A stretch of DNA of 64,000 nucleotides from Achromobacter sp. MFA1 R4 (lineage in GTDB: Bacteria; Pseudomonadota; Gammaproteobacteria; Burkholderiales; Burkholderiaceae_B). Position 1 is the stretch's first letter, and every line of letters starts with the position of its first letter. This document shows, piece after piece, positions 18,274-27,429 of the stretch. The notes under the pieces were generated by a model. The model was not told the origin of the DNA and did not search any database. It saw nothing but the letters and a program-made list of their open reading frames with translations. Location of the stretch: the NCBI RefSeq assembly GCF_900156745.1, contig NZ_LT707065.1, positions 4,526,001 through 4,590,000 on the forward strand, in the 5' to 3' direction. Made by a program: the position numbers and the translations under genes.

Positions 18274-18683
18274 CGGTTGGTCTGGGCGGCGAAGTTGACG
18301 CGGCCGATCCCGGCGAGGCGGGCGGCTTCCATGACGTTGATCACGGACTGGTGGGTGGCCTGGGCGTCGGCGTTGATGATGACGAGCGGCTCGGTCTTGC
18401 CGGCCGCGGCCTGGCGCAGGGCGTCGGCGATCTCGGGCGGCGTCGCGACGTCGATGAGGGTGCCGTTCAGGGCGTAGCGGCCATCCTGGCTGACCGCCAC
18501 TTCCAGGGCGGGGGGCGTGTCCTGTTCGGACGACGCCTGCGGCAGCGTCACCTTCAACTGCGTGAAACGGGTGAAGGACGTGGTGGCCGCCAGGAAGATG
18601 AGGATGACCAACAGGACGTCGATGAGCGGAATCAGATTGATGTCGAGCTCGTCGCGGTCGCCCCGGGATCCGCGGAAATTCAT
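18270..18683 (-). CDS. exbD: ExbD/TolR-family biopolymer transport protein
   Basis: Proton-channel subunit that works with the ExbB-type protein encoded just upstream, 137 aa. One N-terminal transmembrane helix (about residues 17-38) contains the essential membrane Asp, D22 ([16 protein letters not shown]). The periplasmic domain carries LKVTLPQAS and [28 protein letters not shown]. It overlaps exbB at ATGA and lpxK at GTGA. Energising TonB or an envelope-transport process is the family role. The fixed linkage to lpxK is known from other betaproteobacteria, but its meaning is unclear. Confidence 0.93.
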   Translation of the reverse strand: MNFRGSRGDRDELDINLIPLIDVLLVILIFLAATTSFTRFTQLKVTLPQASSEQDTPPALEVAVSQDGRYALNGTLIDVATPPEIADALRQAAAGKTEPLVIINADAQATHQSVINVMEAARLAGIGRVNFAAQTNR

Positions 18684-19354
18684 GGACGTGCCTCGCGGGG
18701 AGCGCGCGCCGGCGCGACAGCGCGAATCAGGCGCGACGCCGCCTGTTCCATGGCGCTGAGGTAGCCGTCCACGCGGCTGCGCAGATAACGGTGGGCGATC
18801 ATGGCGGGAATGGCGATCAGGATGCCGAAGCCGGTGTTGTAGAGCGCGATCGAGATGCCGCGCGCCAGTTGGGCCGGGTCGCCGCCGCCCGGCGTGTACG
18901 AGCCAAAGATTTCGATCATGCCGACCACCGTGCCGAACAGGCCCATGAGCGGCGCGACGACGGCGATGGTGCCGATGGCGGAGATGTAGCGGCTGAGGTC
19001 GTGCGCGACGGCGCGGCCGGCGTCCTCGACCACGTTGCGCAGCTCTTCGCGGGGAAGGTGCCGGTGACGCATCACCTCGGCCAGCACGCGGCCCAGCGGC
19101 GAATTGCGCTCCAGCCGGTGGATCGATTCCGGCGTGTCCTGGTGATTGCGCAGCATGTCGGCGACCTGGTCATTCAGGCCGCGCGGCAGGACCAGGTTGC
19201 GGCGCAGGGACAGGAAGCGCTCGAAGATCAGCGCCAAGCCCAGCACGGATGTCGCCAGCAGGGGCCAGATGGGCCAGCCGGCCTCGCGCAGAATGGAAAG
19301 CAAAGCGGTCAACTCCTGAGGAGCCGAAGGCGCCGTGGGGGCGCGCAGTGGCAT
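18680..19354 (-). CDS. exbB: MotA/TolQ/ExbB proton-channel family protein
   Basis: Inner-membrane motor subunit, 224 aa from the ATG at 19352-19354. A frame open to 19498 would add a non-conserved N-terminal stretch. Three hydrophobic segments are visible: [19 protein letters not shown] (near residue 25-45), [22 protein letters not shown] and [20 protein letters not shown]. The TVVGMIEIF and ALYNTGFG blocks are the ExbB/TolQ signatures. It pairs with exbD through a 4-bp overlap and heads the lpxK operon. The partner (TonB or TolA type) is not encoded nearby. Confidence 0.92.
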   Translation of the reverse strand: MPLRAPTAPSAPQELTALLSILREAGWPIWPLLATSVLGLALIFERFLSLRRNLVLPRGLNDQVADMLRNHQDTPESIHRLERNSPLGRVLAEVMRHRHLPREELRNVVEDAGRAVAHDLSRYISAIGTIAVVAPLMGLFGTVVGMIEIFGSYTPGGGDPAQLARGISIALYNTGFGILIAIPAMIAHRYLRSRVDGYLSAMEQAASRLIRAVAPARAPREARP

Positions 19355-19654
19355 CTGAACAAGCCGAAACTGTAACGGCGCCGCGCCCGCGTGGCAAGGC
19401 GGGGTGATCCCGAAACTATCCACAGAAACTGTGGATAATTCTGTGTAGAACTCAGCCGGAAGGCTTATGGGCACAGGGCTTGCGCTTGTTTGATTCAAAT
19501 GCGTGCAGCTTTCATTTGATAAATAACGTATAAAAATCAGATACTTGCACCGAAAATGCTTGCTTTCGGGGCCGTTGCTGCAAATTCCTGGTGACGCGGT
19601 ATCATTGCGGCCCGCTACGCTTGCCCTGTGGACAGGTTCGCATCGGAAAGCCCC
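19355..19654. promoter_or_regulatory. exbB/xseA divergent region with paired DnaA boxes
   Basis: This 300-bp gap has no gene. It contains TATCCACAG-AAA-CTGTGGATA (19417-19437), a perfect palindrome that makes one exact DnaA box (TTATCCACA, minus strand, 19430-19438) and one near-exact (CTATCCACA, plus strand, 19416-19424). An AT-rich stretch at about 19495-19550 (TTTGATAAATAACGTATAAA) follows and probably holds the xseA promoter. Another related 9-mer (CTGTCCACA, minus strand) occurs near 19626-19634. Confidence 0.6.
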
Positions 19655-21022
19655 ATGACAATTGAATTCTCAGTCACAAACAACGCATTCGCGCGGGATA
19701 TCCTTACAGTTGCCCAGCTTAATCAAGCAGTGGGGCAGTTGTTGGAGCGGAGCATCCCGGCGCTGTGGGTTCGCGGCGAGATATCCAACTTCACGCAGGC
19801 GGCTTCCGGGCATTGGTACTTCACGCTCAAGGACAGCCGCGCCGCCGTGCGGGCCGTCATGTTCCGCAGCCGCGCCAGCGCGGTGGGTTTCGTGCCTCGT
19901 GCGGGCGACCAGGTCGAAATCCGGGCGAGAGTGTCGCTGTACGAACCCCGGGGCGACTTCCAGTTGCAGGCTGACGCCATGCGGCGGGCCGGACTAGGGA
20001 ATCTGTACGAGGCGTTCCTGCGCCTGAAAGAGCAACTGTCGTCCGAGGGCCTGTTCGATCCGGCCCGCAAGCGCGAGCCCGTACGCCTGCCGCGGGCGAT
20101 CGGCGTGATCACGTCGCTGCATGCCGCGGCGTTGCGGGACGTCCTTTCCGCGCTGGCCCGGCGCGCGCCCCAGGTGCCCGTCATCATCTACCCGGCCCCG
20201 GTGCAGGGGGCGGATGCCGCCGCCCGGCTGGCCGCGCAGGTGCGCATGGCCAATCAGCGGGCCGAGGTGGACACGCTGCTGATCGTGCGCGGCGGGGGCA
20301 GCATCGAAGACCTCTGGAGTTTCAACGACGAGGATCTGGCCCGCCAGGTCGCGGTCAGCGAGATTCCCGTCATCAGCGGCGTGGGGCACGAGACCGACTT
20401 CACGATCGTGGATTTTGTGTCCGACCTGCGCGCGCCCACGCCTACCGCCGCGGCGGAACTGGCCTGCGCGCCGCGGTCGGAGCTGCTGGGGCAGGTCTTG
20501 CAGGCCGCGCAGTCCATGGCGCGCGGCCAGCAGCGGCGGCTGGAGCGCGCCGCGCAGCGGTTGGACCGCGCGGCCGGGCAATTGGTGTCTCCCGCCCAGC
20601 GGCTGGAGCATCAACGCGAACGGCTGAACAGCCTGCGGTTCCGGCTGGCGTCGGCCTGGGCGGCGCCGCAAGGCCGGCGCGCCGCGCGCGTCAACCTGCT
20701 TGCCCAGCGCCTTGCGCATCGTGTTCCCGACACGGCCCGCGCCGCGGATCGACTGGCGGGCGCCGTGCGGCAATTGGGCCTGGCGCAGGCGCGCCTGCTT
20801 ACCCAGGGCCGCATCCGGCTGGCCGCCGCCGGCGCGCAGCTGCGCGCCCTCGATCCGGGCAACACGCTGGCGCGCGGCTACGCCATTGCGCGCGACGCCG
20901 AGGGCCGCATCGTGCGAGACGCAGCGACCCTGTCGGCCGGCCAGCCGCTGGATCTGAGCTTTGCCCAAGGCGGCGCCCAGGTGCTCGTGCAGCAGACCCG
21001 CAAGACACGCGACGCCGGCTGA
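19655..21022 (+). CDS. xseA: Exodeoxyribonuclease VII large subunit
   Basis: Large subunit of the single-strand-specific exonuclease VII, which trims ssDNA to oligonucleotides during repair; 455 aa. An N-terminal OB fold covers about residues 18-115 ([35 protein letters not shown]). The catalytic region includes [21 protein letters not shown]-like [18 protein letters not shown] and [12 protein letters not shown], followed by a long coiled coil near residues 280-400 rich in Arg, Ala and Gln. The ATG at 19655 has GGAAAG upstream. The small subunit xseB is not in the window. Confidence 0.96.
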   Translation: MTIEFSVTNNAFARDILTVAQLNQAVGQLLERSIPALWVRGEISNFTQAASGHWYFTLKDSRAAVRAVMFRSRASAVGFVPRAGDQVEIRARVSLYEPRGDFQLQADAMRRAGLGNLYEAFLRLKEQLSSEGLFDPARKREPVRLPRAIGVITSLHAAALRDVLSALARRAPQVPVIIYPAPVQGADAAARLAAQVRMANQRAEVDTLLIVRGGGSIEDLWSFNDEDLARQVAVSEIPVISGVGHETDFTIVDFVSDLRAPTPTAAAELACAPRSELLGQVLQAAQSMARGQQRRLERAAQRLDRAAGQLVSPAQRLEHQRERLNSLRFRLASAWAAPQGRRAARVNLLAQRLAHRVPDTARAADRLAGAVRQLGLAQARLLTQGRIRLAAAGAQLRALDPGNTLARGYAIARDAEGRIVRDAATLSAGQPLDLSFAQGGAQVLVQQTRKTRDAG

Positions 21023-21150
21023 CGCGCCGGGCGGCCTGCGGCCCGAAAGCGGTGCGTCTTCACGCCGTGTGCCGCGCGGGGCCTTCGTACCAGGCCGAGC
21101 GCCGTAGCGTTTGCGAAGACTCGGTCACCGAACGCATAACCATGTGTCCC

Positions 21151-21176
21151 TTAACCCCGCGCCAGCGCGGGGTTAA
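21151..21176. promoter_or_regulatory. Perfect 12-bp inverted repeat upstream of sodB
   Basis: TTAACCCCGCGC and GCGCGGGGTTAA are separated by only two bases (CA). The two-base loop and lack of a U-run make it a poor intrinsic terminator, so a protein-binding site is possible. It lies between the xseA stop (21022) and the sodB start (21247). A TACAAT hexamer at 21201-21206 could be the sodB -10 element. Confidence 0.5.
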
Positions 21177-21246
21177 CACGGTATCCTCATTAGTTGCCGA
21201 TACAATTGAACGGCTTGATCGTGCTCTCAACAGAAGGAACCCTCAC

Positions 21247-21825
21247 ATGGCACATACTCTTCCCCCCCTGCCTTACGAACTCGACGCCCTGGCGCCGCAC
21301 ATCTCCAAGGAAACGCTGGAGTTCCACTACGGCAAGCATCACCAGACGTACGTCACGAATCTGAACAACCTGATCCCGGGCACGGAATTCGAAACGCTGT
21401 CGCTGGAAGACATCGTGAAGAAGTCCTCGGGTGGCATTTTCAACAACGCAGCCCAGGTCTGGAACCACACCTTCTACTGGAACAGCCTGGCTCCCAAGGC
21501 CGGCGGCGCACCGACGGGCGCATTGGCTGACGCCATCAACGCCAAGTGGGGCAGCTTCGACGCCTTCAAGGAAGCCTTCAACAAGTCGGCCGCCGGCAAC
21601 TTCGGTTCGGGCTGGACCTGGCTGGTCAAGAAGGCCGACGGCTCGGTCGACATCGTCAACACCAGCAACGCCGCCACCCCGCTCACGACGGCCGACAAGC
21701 CGCTGCTGACCTGTGATGTCTGGGAACACGCGTACTACATCGACTACCGCAACGCGCGTCCCAAGTACCTGGAGAATTTCTGGGCCCTGGCGAACTGGGA
21801 TTTCGCCGCCAAGAACTTTGCCTGA
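21247..21825 (+). CDS. sodB: Superoxide dismutase, Fe type
   Basis: Cytoplasmic enzyme converting superoxide to H2O2 and O2, 192 aa. The metal ligands are visible: the His in [11 protein letters not shown] (about residue 27), the His in VWNHTFYW (about 75), and the Asp and His of [14 protein letters not shown] (about 157 and 161). The [11 protein letters not shown] context and absence of a Mn-type Gln signature favour iron. The start follows an AAGGAACC SD. Transcription ends at the 13-bp hairpin at 21874-21902. The xseA-sodB order is what I recall for Bordetella. Confidence 0.96.
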   Translation: MAHTLPPLPYELDALAPHISKETLEFHYGKHHQTYVTNLNNLIPGTEFETLSLEDIVKKSSGGIFNNAAQVWNHTFYWNSLAPKAGGAPTGALADAINAKWGSFDAFKEAFNKSAAGNFGSGWTWLVKKADGSVDIVNTSNAATPLTTADKPLLTCDVWEHAYYIDYRNARPKYLENFWALANWDFAAKNFA

Positions 21826-21873
21826 ACGGCATTTGCGGACCTCGCCGCGCCGCTGGCGCTGCGTCCCGTGACC

Positions 21874-21902
21874 AAAACCCCTCGCCCTGGCGAGGGGTTT
21901 TT
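21874..21902 (+). terminator. sodB terminator
   Basis: Perfect 13-bp stem AAAACCCCTCGCC / GGCGAGGGGTTTT with a 2-base loop and T5 at the end, 48 bp past the sodB stop. Confidence 0.9.
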
Positions 21903-22102
21903 CATTCAGGAGAAATTCAGTTTCGGAAAACCCCCTTGCGTGTTGATTTCATTACAGGGAACTGAACCGGTAACAGGCTTTTCTTTAGGGTTAGCCCTAG
22001 GTCAAAGGGTCGATATCTTTGCCGTCGGCCAGCGGCTGCACCTCGGAGCGCATGGCTGCGGCAACGCCGCGACACGCCGGGGTTACCACAGGGAAAGAAA
22101 GC

Positions 22103-23809
22103 ATGTTGCGGTTATTTTCGGGGATGCGCATCGGCGCTCGCCTGACGGGCGCGTTTTTACTGGTTGCGGTAATTGGCGGTGCGATTGGCGCCTTTGGCGT
22201 CTGGGGGCTGGCGCGCATCAATGCCATGAACGACAGGCTTTACGACACCGAGCTGCGCGGCATCTCGGATTTGAAGGAAGCCAACCTTCACCTCATCTAC
22301 GCAGGCCGCGCGCGCAACGCCTTCCTGGCCGCGTCCTCCGAGCAGGAGCGGCAGGCGCTGCGCAAGCAGTTCGACGATGCGGTCAGGAACATGGATGCGC
22401 TGCGCGACAAGGCTGCCGCCACGTTCGACGCGGAGCAGACCAGGCAATTGCTTGCGCAGTTCGGCGAAACCGAACAGGTGTGGAAGCGCGAGGTCAGCGC
22501 CTTTTTCGAGGCGGCCAAGTCGCAGCCCCTGACGCAGAACGACCCGCGCGTGGCCGAGATCGAAAAGCGTTTGATCGCGTCCTCGCAGAAGCTCGACGAC
22601 CTGATGACCGATCTGGCGGTCAGCAAGGAAAAGTCCGCCGAGGCCTCTGTGCAGGAAGGCACGGAGCTCTACGGCACGGTTCGCGCCATCATGATTGCCC
22701 TGGCGGTGGCGGGCGTGGCCATCGGCATGCTGCTGGGCTGGCTGGTGACGCGCGGCATCGTTCGGCCGCTGGGCGAGGCGGTGTCCGCGGCGCGCCAGGT
22801 GGCGGCGGGCGACCTGACGGCCGATATCCGCGTCTCCACGCGCGATGAGACCGGCGATCTGATGGGCGCGCTCAAGGCCATGAACGAAAGCCTGGCGCGC
22901 ATCGTGCGCGACGTGCGCGACGGCTGCGAGAGCATCGCCTCGGCCTCGTCGCAGATCGCGCAGGGCAATGCCGACCTGTCCCAGCGCACCGAGGAGCAGG
23001 CGTCTTCGCTGGAAGAGACCGCCGCGTCCATGGAAGAGCTCACCAGCACGGTGCAGCAGAATGCCAACAACGCCAGTGAGGCCGATCGCCTGGTCAATCA
23101 GGCATCGAACGTGGCCGTGCGCGGCGGCGAGGTGGTCCAGGGCGTGGTGCAGACCATGAGCGCGATTTCTGACAGCTCGCGCCGCATCGCCGATATCACG
23201 GGCGTGATCGACGGCATCGCCTTCCAGACCAACATTCTTGCGCTCAACGCCGCCGTGGAAGCGGCGCGCGCGGGCGAGCAAGGACGCGGCTTTGCCGTCG
23301 TGGCAGGCGAGGTGCGCACGCTGGCGCAGCGCTCCGCGGTGGCCGCCAAGGAGATCAAGGCCCTGATCGACGAGTCCGTGACGCGCGTTGAAGGCGGTAC
23401 GCGCCAGGTCGACGAAGCCGGGCGCACCATGCGCGAAGTGGTCGACAGCGTGCGCCAGGTCGCGACCCTGGTGCGCGAGATCGCGGGCGCGTCGGAAGAG
23501 CAGTCGACCGGCATCGGGCAGGTCAATCAGGCCGTTTCGCAGATGGACTCGGTGACCCAGCAGAACGCCGCCCTGGTCGAGGAAGCGGCGGCGGCCGCCG
23601 GCAGCATGCAGGAGCAGGCCAACCGGTTGGCGCAGGAAGTGCGCCGCTTCAAGGTGGAAGCGGCTGGCGGCTCCGCGCGGCAGGCCCAGGCGCGGCTAAT
23701 GCCGGCCGAGCCGATCGCGGCGCCCAAGCCCGCCAAGCCCGCGGCGCGGCCCGCGCAGGCCCGGCCCGCGCTGGCGAGCGCGGCACAGGACGACTGGTCG
23801 TCCTTCTGA
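22103..23809 (+). CDS. Methyl-accepting chemotaxis protein
   Basis: Inner-membrane chemoreceptor, 568 aa. TM1 is at about 12-34, a small four-helix-bundle-type periplasmic sensor spans about 35-190, TM2 is at about 193-215, HAMP at about 216-268, and then the cytoplasmic coiled coil with hairpin-tip signature [24 protein letters not shown]. Two Glu/Gln-rich methylation helices flank it ([37 protein letters not shown]). The C-terminus is an Ala/Pro/Lys linker ending DDWSSF, which resembles the CheR/CheB-tethering WxxF pentapeptide. The start at 22103 follows GGGAAAG. The ligand is unknown and there are no che genes nearby. Confidence 0.95.
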   Translation: MLRLFSGMRIGARLTGAFLLVAVIGGAIGAFGVWGLARINAMNDRLYDTELRGISDLKEANLHLIYAGRARNAFLAASSEQERQALRKQFDDAVRNMDALRDKAAATFDAEQTRQLLAQFGETEQVWKREVSAFFEAAKSQPLTQNDPRVAEIEKRLIASSQKLDDLMTDLAVSKEKSAEASVQEGTELYGTVRAIMIALAVAGVAIGMLLGWLVTRGIVRPLGEAVSAARQVAAGDLTADIRVSTRDETGDLMGALKAMNESLARIVRDVRDGCESIASASSQIAQGNADLSQRTEEQASSLEETAASMEELTSTVQQNANNASEADRLVNQASNVAVRGGEVVQGVVQTMSAISDSSRRIADITGVIDGIAFQTNILALNAAVEAARAGEQGRGFAVVAGEVRTLAQRSAVAAKEIKALIDESVTRVEGGTRQVDEAGRTMREVVDSVRQVATLVREIAGASEEQSTGIGQVNQAVSQMDSVTQQNAALVEEAAAAAGSMQEQANRLAQEVRRFKVEAAGGSARQAQARLMPAEPIAAPKPAKPAARPAQARPALASAAQDDWSSF

Positions 23810-23920
23810 CGCCGGGCGGTCCGGAAGTGAGCGGGCTTTCGGCTGCGGGTCAGGACGGGATGGTAAGGTTAGCAACCTCGTCCCGCACAACCTGCCCAAC
23901 CGCCGTCCAACCTCCAGCCC

Positions 23921-25315
23921 ATGAATCTGCCCGCCCCCGTCCGCCGCCTCATCGCCCGAACGCGCCGGGTGGCGCGCCGCAAGGTGCGCCAGATCAACCG
24001 CCTGTCGCGCAAAAGCGTGCAACTGGGACTGCTGCTCGGTGGCGCGGGGCTGGTGGCGCTGATGTCGCTGGGGTTCGCATACCTGGCCGACAAGGCGCTG
24101 GCCTGGAACCGGCAATGGGTGGCGTACAACGGCTGGTTGGCGCTGCTGGTGCTGCCCTTCGGCTTGGCCGCGTTGCGCTGGCTCACCATGCGCTTTGCGC
24201 CCAACGCCTCGGGCAGCGGCATCCCGCAGGTCATCGGCGCGCTGTCGCTGCCGCCGGGCCCCAGCCAGAGCAGCCTGGTGTCGCTGGCGCAAAGTCTCTG
24301 GAAGATTCCGCTTGCGTTCTTCGGCATGCTGGCCGGCGCCTCGATCGGCCGCGAAGGGCCGTCCGTGCAGGTCGGCGCGGCGCTCATGCTTGCCTGGGGC
24401 GACTTCTGGAAGCGCCGCGGTGTGAAGCTGCGCGGCTTCCATGCAAACGAACTGATCGCGGCCGGCGCGGCGGGCGGGCTCGCGGCGGCGTTCAACGCGC
24501 CGCTCGCGGGCGTCATCTTCGCCATCGAGGAGCTCGGACGCGGCACGGTGCTGCGCTGGCAGCGGCTGGTGCTGATCGGCGTGCTGGCCGCCGGTTTCCT
24601 GGTCGTGGCGGTGGAGGGAAACAATCCTTACTTCGGCGTGTTCGGCGGCGCCGAACTGTCTCACAACATGGTGATGTGGATCGTCATCTGCGGCGCGCTC
24701 AATGGCGCGCTGGGCGGCGTTTTCGCCCGCTTGCTGGGCAAGGGGCCGGTGGGCGCGGCGCCGCAATCGTGGCGCGCCTGGATCCGCGCCCATCCCATCT
24801 GGACCGCGTTCATCATGGGTCTGGCCCTGGCGGTGATCGGCCTGTGCACCGCGGGCAGCGTGTACGGGACCGGCTACGCCGCGGCGGCCGATCTGCTGAA
24901 CGGCAAGAACTCGGTGCCCGAGGGTTTCGGGATCGCCAAGCTCGCGGCGACGGTCGCTTCCTACTGGGCCGGCATTCCGGGCGGCATCTTCACGCCGGCG
25001 TTGACCACCGGCGCGGGCATCGGCCATCACATCTGGGAGCTCGCGGGCGACGGCGTCGACCAGCGCGTGCTCGTGCTGCTGTCGATGGCCGCGTTTCTTG
25101 CGGCCGCCACGCAGGCGCCGTTGACGGCCAGCGTTGTGGTGATGGAAATGACGGGCAGCCAGCCGATGCTGTTCTGGTTGCTGCTGGGGTCGCTGCTGGC
25201 GTCCGGGGTGTCGCGCCAGTTCTGCCCGCAACCTTTCTACCATCTGGCGGCGGGACGGTTCCGCAGGCAGGCGATCGTGGAAGCTGGCCGCGCGGCCAAG
25301 TCCTCGGCGCACTGA
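23921..25315 (+). CDS. ClC-family chloride channel/antiporter
   Basis: Inner-membrane anion transporter, 464 aa, about 10-12 helices. The ClC selectivity signatures are present: GSGIPQV (residues about 97-103), GREGPSVQVG with the gating Glu (about 144-153), and GIFTPALTTGAGIG. A Glu pair in GVIFAIEELGRG corresponds to the intracellular proton-glutamate region, so a Cl-/H+ antiporter rather than a channel is plausible. The N-terminus is Arg-rich (RRLIARTRRVARRKVRQINR). It is a single gene and its stop codon lies within a 12-bp hairpin. Confidence 0.93.
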   Translation: MNLPAPVRRLIARTRRVARRKVRQINRLSRKSVQLGLLLGGAGLVALMSLGFAYLADKALAWNRQWVAYNGWLALLVLPFGLAALRWLTMRFAPNASGSGIPQVIGALSLPPGPSQSSLVSLAQSLWKIPLAFFGMLAGASIGREGPSVQVGAALMLAWGDFWKRRGVKLRGFHANELIAAGAAGGLAAAFNAPLAGVIFAIEELGRGTVLRWQRLVLIGVLAAGFLVVAVEGNNPYFGVFGGAELSHNMVMWIVICGALNGALGGVFARLLGKGPVGAAPQSWRAWIRAHPIWTAFIMGLALAVIGLCTAGSVYGTGYAAAADLLNGKNSVPEGFGIAKLAATVASYWAGIPGGIFTPALTTGAGIGHHIWELAGDGVDQRVLVLLSMAAFLAAATQAPLTASVVVMEMTGSQPMLFWLLLGSLLASGVSRQFCPQPFYHLAAGRFRRQAIVEAGRAAKSSAH

Positions 25316-25339
25316 AAGCGGGCGCTGGCGCCCGCTTTC
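25314..25339 (+). terminator. Hairpin overlapping the ClC stop codon
   Basis: GAAAGCGGGCGC / GCGCCCGCTTTC, a 12-bp stem with a 2-base loop. It begins within the TGA of the ClC gene and ends TTTCG, so the U-run is short. Confidence 0.7.
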
Positions 25340-25367
25340 GTGCAGGCGTGCGCGCCGCGATGTGAAC

Positions 25368-25397
25368 GTCCATTGGACACTGTCCGTGCTGCGGACA
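25368..25397. promoter_or_regulatory. Tandem GTCC/GGAC dyads upstream of pcaF
   Basis: GTCC-ATT-GGAC (25368-25378) is followed immediately by TGTCCG-N5-CGGACA (25381-25397), giving four alternating half-sites about 7-11 bp apart, 85 bp upstream of the pcaF ATG. This looks like an operator for a dimeric or tetrameric regulator; the identity is unknown. Confidence 0.4.
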
Positions 25398-25481
25398 TCC
25401 CGGCGACGCACCAACTTGGCGCGAAAGCGCTGCGTTAAGATCAGTCGATCCCGAGTTCTTTCACTTCACTCCGAGCTTCCC

Positions 25482-26687
25482 ATGACCGTGAATGCCTTTA
25501 TCTGTGATGCGATCCGTACCCCCTTTGGCCGCTACGGCGGGGCGCTGGCTTCCGTGCGTCCTGACGACCTGGCTGCCGTAGCCATCAAGGCCCTCGTGGC
25601 GCGCAACCCTGGCGTGCGGTGGGAAGAACTCGACGACGCCATCATGGGCTGCGCGAACCAGGCCGGCGAAGACAACCGCAACGTGGCCCGCATGGCGACC
25701 CTGCTGGCTGGCCTGCCGATCGAAGTGCCGGGCGCCACCGTCAACCGCCTGTGCGGCTCGGGACTGGACGCCATCGGCACCGCCGCGCGCGCCATCCGCG
25801 CCGGTGAAGCCGGCCTGATGCTGGCCGGCGGCGTCGAAAGCATGAGCCGCGCACCCTTCGTGATGGGCAAGGCCGACAGCGCCTTCTCGCGCAGCGCCGC
25901 CATCTATGACACCACCATCGGCTGGCGTTTCGTCAACAAGCTGATGAAGGCCCAGTATGGCGTGGATTCCATGCCGGAGACCGCCGAGAACGTCGCCGAC
26001 GATTTCAACGTCAGCCGCGCCGACCAGGATCTGTTCGCGCTGGCCAGCCAGGAAAAGACCGCGCGCGCGCAGAAGGAAGGCTTTTTCGACGCCGAGATCG
26101 TGCCCGTGTCGATCGCCCAGAAAAAGGGCGACCCCATCGTCGTCTCCAAGGACGAGCATCCTCGTGAAACGTCGCTGGAATCGCTGGCCAAGCTGAAGGG
26201 CGTGGTGCGTGAAGGCGGCAGCGTCACGGCCGGCAACGCGTCGGGCGTGAACGACGGCGCCGCCGCGCTGCTGCTGGCCGACGAAAAGGCCGCCGCCCGC
26301 CATGGCCTCACCCCGCGCGCTCGCGTGGTCGGCATGGCGACCGCCGGCGTCGCGCCGCGCATCATGGGCATCGGCCCGGCGCCCGCCACCCGCAAGGTGC
26401 TGGCCCAGACCGGCCTGACGCTGGACCAAATGGACGTCATCGAACTGAACGAGGCGTTTGCCGCTCAAGGCCTGGCCGTGCTGCGCCAGCTCGGCATCGC
26501 CGACAACGATCCGCGCGTGAACCCCAACGGCGGCGCGATCGCCCTGGGCCACCCGCTGGGCGCCAGCGGTGCGCGCCTGGCCACCACCGCCATCAATCAG
26601 CTGCATCGCACCGGCGGCCGCTACGCGCTGTGCACGATGTGCATCGGCGTGGGCCAGGGCATCGCGCTCATCGTCGAGCGCGTGTAA
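25482..26687 (+). CDS. pcaF: 3-oxoadipyl-CoA thiolase
   Basis: Thiolase of the beta-ketoadipate or phenylacetate pathway: 3-oxoadipyl-CoA + CoA gives succinyl-CoA and acetyl-CoA. The product is 401 aa, the usual PcaF length. The catalytic Cys is in VNRLCGSGLDAIG (about residue 90), with the His in GHPLGASGAR and the second Cys in CTMCIGVGQG. The N-terminus AFICDAIRTPFGRYGGALASVRPDD is characteristic of PcaF/PaaJ. I start at ATG 25482; upstream frames overlap the dyads. Other pca or paa genes are absent from the window, so a general acetyl-CoA acyltransferase role cannot be excluded. Confidence 0.88.
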   Translation: MTVNAFICDAIRTPFGRYGGALASVRPDDLAAVAIKALVARNPGVRWEELDDAIMGCANQAGEDNRNVARMATLLAGLPIEVPGATVNRLCGSGLDAIGTAARAIRAGEAGLMLAGGVESMSRAPFVMGKADSAFSRSAAIYDTTIGWRFVNKLMKAQYGVDSMPETAENVADDFNVSRADQDLFALASQEKTARAQKEGFFDAEIVPVSIAQKKGDPIVVSKDEHPRETSLESLAKLKGVVREGGSVTAGNASGVNDGAAALLLADEKAAARHGLTPRARVVGMATAGVAPRIMGIGPAPATRKVLAQTGLTLDQMDVIELNEAFAAQGLAVLRQLGIADNDPRVNPNGGAIALGHPLGASGARLATTAINQLHRTGGRYALCTMCIGVGQGIALIVERV

Positions 26688-26713
26688 CCCGCGCTTGCCG
26701 CGCCGGAAACGAC

Positions 26714-26736
26714 AAGGGAGCCCTCGGGCTCCCTTT
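26714..26736. terminator. Bidirectional terminator, pcaF / DUF192 gene
   Basis: A 10-bp stem AAGGGAGCCC / GGGCTCCCTT with a 2-base loop and short flanking A and T runs, between the convergent stops at 26687 and 26786. Confidence 0.85.
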
Positions 26737-26785
26737 GTCATGGTCCGGGGGGAAGGGTCCCGGCCAGGTGTCCAGACGCAGCGGT

Positions 26786-27331
26786 TCAGGGCAGCCCGTC
26801 GAGCTTCTTGCCCGCCGCGATGCCATGGGCGGTGAACCAGCCTTGCGACATTTCCAGCGCGTAGCGCACCGGCTTCTTCGCGCAATGCGGATCTTCGGTC
26901 TGGGGCGCCATGTCCTCGATGTTGACGATCGTGCCGTCGTCGGCGATAAAGGCAATCGAGAGCGGCAGGAGCGTGTTGCGCATCCAGAAGCACTGCACGT
27001 CAGGCTGTTCGAACATGAACAGCATGCCGTCGTTGCCGGGCAGTTCCGTGCGGAACATCAGGCCGTCGCGCCGCGTGGCGTCGGTGTTGGCCACTTCTGC
27101 GCGGATAATATGGATGCCGGCCGACAGCTGGGTGATGGGCAGGCGCGGCTGGGCTCGCGTCTGCTGCTGGGCGCCGGCAGGCAAGGGCAGCGCCAGCGCC
27201 GCCAGCGCGATGGCCGCGGCAGCCGCTGCCGAAACCGTGCGCCCGGTGGCGCCGCCTGCAGAGCCAGCCTTGGTGAATGTTGTTTTGAACAGCGTATGAA
27301 TAGTGGAAAACAAAACGGCAATCTTCGGCAT
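26786..27331 (-). CDS. DUF192 exported protein
   Basis: A 181-aa protein with an N-terminal Sec-type hydrophobic region (AAAAAAIALAALALPLPAGAQQQ, residues about 33-56), then a DUF192 domain: IIRAEVANTDATRRDGLMFRTELPGNDGMLFMFEQ, CFWMRNTLLPLSIAFI, VNIEDMAPQTEDPHCAKKPVRYALEMSQGWF. The family is common in proteobacteria but has no agreed biochemical role. Predicted location is the periplasm. A shorter start could place the signal peptide nearer the N-terminus. It lies upstream of cspA on the same strand but is separated from it in transcription order by its own terminator. Confidence 0.85.
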   Translation of the reverse strand: MPKIAVLFSTIHTLFKTTFTKAGSAGGATGRTVSAAAAAAIALAALALPLPAGAQQQTRAQPRLPITQLSAGIHIIRAEVANTDATRRDGLMFRTELPGNDGMLFMFEQPDVQCFWMRNTLLPLSIAFIADDGTIVNIEDMAPQTEDPHCAKKPVRYALEMSQGWFTAHGIAAGKKLDGLP

Positions 27332-27364
27332 GGCCCGGCGCGGTAAGTATTAAGGAAATAACAA

Positions 27365-27388
27365 AGGCGGGGCCCGAAAGCCCCGCCT
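27365..27388 (-). terminator. cspA terminator
   Basis: AGGCGGGGC / GCCCCGCCT, a 9-bp stem with a 6-base loop. On the minus strand it is followed by TTTGTTATTT, 41 bp past the cspA stop. Confidence 0.85.
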
Positions 27389-27429
27389 GGATAATGGCGC
27401 AACTATACCGTTGCGCTTTAAAGGGTAAC

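Noticed and set aside
22001..22016. Possible sigma28 (FliA) promoter before the MCP gene
   Set aside because: GTCGATAT matches 6 of 8 bases of the -10 element, but no TAAA lies at the required spacing.
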